NCBI GenBank assembly: GCA_016713035.1
Contig: JADJPW010000001.1
Location: 868,001-932,000 of the forward strand
Direction: 5' to 3'
Origin: Verrucomicrobiaceae bacterium
Lineage (GTDB): Bacteria > Verrucomicrobiota > Verrucomicrobiia > Verrucomicrobiales > Verrucomicrobiaceae
Length of the DNA: 64,000 bases
Shown piece after piece: positions 62,009-64,000 of the stretch. Below the pieces are notes generated by a model, which did no database searches, had not been told where the DNA came from, and saw only the letters and a list, made by a program, of their open reading frames with translations. The position numbers were made by a program, and so were the translations under genes. How positions within the stretch are numbered: the first letter of the stretch is position 1; every line of letters begins with the position of its first letter.

Positions 62009-64000
62009 TTACTTTTTCGCCGCCACAGCCACGACCCGCACACGGATCGGGTTCGACCACACGATGAAGGTCGCGTCTTTTGGCGCGGCCTTTGTGTTTT
62101 GGGCCTTCAGGGCCGTATCAGCGGCAGTTTTGTCTAAAGTGGCCTGGGCGACTTTATCGGCAGTTTCCTTGAGTGCGGAGTTTATTTCCGCTACCCCTTC
62201 CGATGACTTCAAATTTTTCTTCGAGAGCTTGGCAAACTCCTCATCATTCTTTGCGAGTTTCAGTGCCTCAGCGGCTTCTTTGACCTTTTTCTCTGCTTCG
62301 GCCAATTCTTCGAGATTTCGCCGCACACTCATCTTGGCCGAGCCTTGCAGGATGAAACCGTATTCGCCAGGTGCGAGCTTCAGCGCCTTCACATCGAGCG
62401 TGAATTTGCCTGCGGCGGTTTTTGCCGGGATGTCGGCCTCAGGGGCCTTCGCCACATCCGTGAGTCCCAGGGCTTTGAGCTTGATCGCATCGGTGAACTG
62501 CGCGTGACGCGTGACTTTGAGTGGGATTTCCAGCTTGGCATCGGCGGCGACTTCCAGAATATCGGTCTTTTCCGTCTGGATGAGTGCCGGAGTGCTCAGA
62601 GTGCTCACACCGACGCAGGGTGGGCCGCTGGAGCGAACCAGCACATTGTCCCGAGCTGTGTCGGCCACCACAAAGCTCACATAAGCAGACTGGGGGATAC
62701 TTCGGACAAGACCTGCACCCGCCGGAGCATCCGCCGCCGCTTGGAACGCCAAGTAGCCCAGCGATTGCCCCTTTCCGATGAAGCCACCGAGGCAGGTGAG
62801 CCCCGATGGCAGCTTGTCCGCGCTCAATTCGATGGCCTCGCTCAAGGAGTGCCGATTCATCGCCACCACTTCCAGCGCATGGATGCCGCCACGCATGACA
62901 ATCGCATAACCGAGCTCTGCATTCTTCGCGTTGGCAGCTTTGGGCAGTGCGGTATTCAGTGCCATGAGCCGATCGACCGCCTTTTCGGTGATGTTTAACT
63001 CAAAGGGCAGTGAGGTGGCGAAATTGTCATTCAGCGTGATGCGGAATTTGCCATCCGCTTTGGCCTCATAGGCGTAAACAGGGTCGCGGTTTTCCAGCTT
63101 GAGCCCTGGAGCAGGCGAGATGGCCGGTGCGTCGGCCACTTCTGCCTGTGCCGTGGTGCTGCCATCAGCTTTGATGTTCTCGATCACGAGATGCGGATCT
63201 GTCGCATGCCCTAGCTGATGCGAGAGCACCTGGATGACGAACCTCTGCCCCGCCTTGAAAGATAGATCATAGCTATGAATCCCCTGGAAGGCACCTTTGA
63301 TGGCACTAGGCACAGCTAGACTCGTCTGGCTGACCTGAGCCGCCGGGTTATTCGGACTAGTGACACCTAGCACGACCCGGAAAGCATAGTCATCACCGGT
63401 GCGGTGCATCAGCTCATGCAGCCGCAAACGATAAAGACCATCCGCTGGGGCAGTGAAGACCATCTTGCCATTCGTCATGCGGGCAAGTTCACGCCCCTGG
63501 ACATCGGTAATAGCTCCGAGCAGCTCAGTGCGCGTATCAAAGCGGTGCCCGTCGTAGCTAGCGGTGATGACTTGCCCCTTCTTCGCCTCAAAGCTGAACC
63601 ACTGCGGCGTCGTGGCTTTGAAGATACCCTGAATCGCATCACCGACCTTCACCGCCAGCGCCTTGTCCGGCTTCGCATTGGTTCCAGGAGATTCGGTGAC
63701 CGCATTTTTGCTGATCTGAAACACCCGCGGATTGCTCACACCATATCGACCGATAAAACGCAGATCGTGAATCCCCTCAGGCATGTCCGCTGGCAGCACG
63801 AGCGCTGCCTTCGTCACGGTCGAGAGCGAAATCGAGCGATCTCCGATCATGACAGCCTTCGGCCCATCCAGATCGGCTCCACGCAGCGTCAGCTCCACAC
63901 TCGCCCCCGGTGCTCCTCCGAGCGGTGTGATGCCTGTGAGCACCGGAGAAGGAAAGGTGGCTTGGGAGAGTGCTGACCCAGCGAAAGTCAGCAGAACTGA
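62009..64000 (-). CDS. Large secreted protein with IPT/PPC-type domains (cut by window edge)
   Basis: The frame stays open to the window end and reads SVLLTFAGSALSQATF before VLTGITPLGGAPGASVELTLRG; the first part looks like the end of a signal peptide, so only a few residues are missing. The first domain is IPT/TIG-like (GGAPGASVELTLRGADL). PPC-like beta domains follow (GTFKATTPQWFSFEAKKGQVI-type and YRLRLHELMH). Near the C-terminus is a charged helix (AEKKVKEAAEALKLAKNDEEF), probably a coiled coil, followed by VVWSNPIRVRVVAV. Such proteins are common in Verrucomicrobiota and Planctomycetota as secreted or surface proteins; function unknown. A GTG at 63943 is an internal codon. Confidence 0.75.
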   Translation of the reverse strand, partial: SVLLTFAGSALSQATFPSPVLTGITPLGGAPGASVELTLRGADLDGPKAVMIGDRSISLSTVTKAALVLPADMPEGIHDLRFIGRYGVSNPRVFQISKNAVTESPGTNAKPDKALAVKVGDAIQGIFKATTPQWFSFEAKKGQVITASYDGHRFDTRTELLGAITDVQGRELARMTNGKMVFTAPADGLYRLRLHELMHRTGDDYAFRVVLGVTSPNNPAAQVSQTSLAVPSAIKGAFQGIHSYDLSFKAGQRFVIQVLSHQLGHATDPHLVIENIKADGSTTAQAEVADAPAISPAPGLKLENRDPVYAYEAKADGKFRITLNDNFATSLPFELNITEKAVDRLMALNTALPKAANAKNAELGYAIVMRGGIHALEVVAMNRHSLSEAIELSADKLPSGLTCLGGFIGKGQSLGYLAFQAAADAPAGAGLVRSIPQSAYVSFVVADTARDNVLVRSSGPPCVGVSTLSTPALIQTEKTDILEVAADAKLEIPLKVTRHAQFTDAIKLKALGLTDVAKAPEADIPAKTAAGKFTLDVKALKLAPGEYGFILQGSAKMSVRRNLEELAEAEKKVKEAAEALKLAKNDEEFAKLSKKNLKSSEGVAEINSALKETADKVAQATLDKTAADTALKAQNTKAAPKDATFIVWSNPIRVRVVAVAAKK

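Overview
The window looks like a chromosomal segment of a Verrucomicrobiota bacterium, probably near Verrucomicrobiaceae/Prosthecobacter. This is an inference from gene content (DUF5069 protein, CbiX-DR2241 protein, secreted PPC-type protein, PlsC-GNAT acyltransferase, HslV-like orphan), moderately high GC and the scarcity of Shine-Dalgarno sequences. No rRNA or other decisive marker is present.

Region 1 (1-32470) is one long surface-glycan locus, almost all on the minus strand with many ATGA-type overlaps. It holds nucleotide-sugar genes (a GDP-mannose dehydratase cut by the window edge, wecC, a CDP-paratose 2-epimerase-like SDR, wecB, wecE, rfbB, rfbA), about nine glycosyltransferases, three FkbM-type methyltransferases, an O-antigen ligase/polymerase-like protein, a Wzx-like flippase and a carbamoyltransferase. 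At 22065-28764 lies a sub-module with WecE, two KAS III homologues, a dedicated acyl carrier protein, a WecD-like GNAT, a DPM1/ArnC-like glycosyltransferase, a Rieske oxygenase and an SMR/ArnF-like small membrane protein. With rfbA/rfbB immediately upstream, it could make a dTDP-4-amino-4,6-dideoxyhexose carrying a custom, perhaps oxidised, N-acyl group and present it on a lipid carrier. This is the best candidate in the window for an undescribed system.

Region 2 (32759-40740) has a DevC/DevA-like ABC exporter, a 7TM-HD phosphohydrolase, a secreted zinc metalloprotease with a Lys-Pro-Glu-Pro repeat, and a receiver-plus-degenerate-histidine-kinase protein.

Region 3 (40819-43502) is a nested transposon: an IS4-like element with 24-bp inverted repeats, whose transposase gene is interrupted by an IS630-family element flanked by TA duplications. 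It abuts a gene that has lost its 5' end.

Region 4 (43503-64000) is mostly housekeeping and scattered enzymes: murA, yceD(DUF177)-rpmF, PlsC-GNAT, an RsmC/RlmG-like methyltransferase, tRNA-Arg, SRAP/YedK, a truncated IS5-like element, a leucine-rich-repeat protein, radC, initiator tRNA, a CbiX-DR2241 protein, a nucleotidyltransferase, hydrolases, an HslV-like protein, a thioredoxin and a large secreted protein running off the right edge.

Nine reading frames carry single-base frame breaks, mostly in short homopolymer runs and including the essential gene murA. I treat most as probable assembly errors and give restored coordinates.
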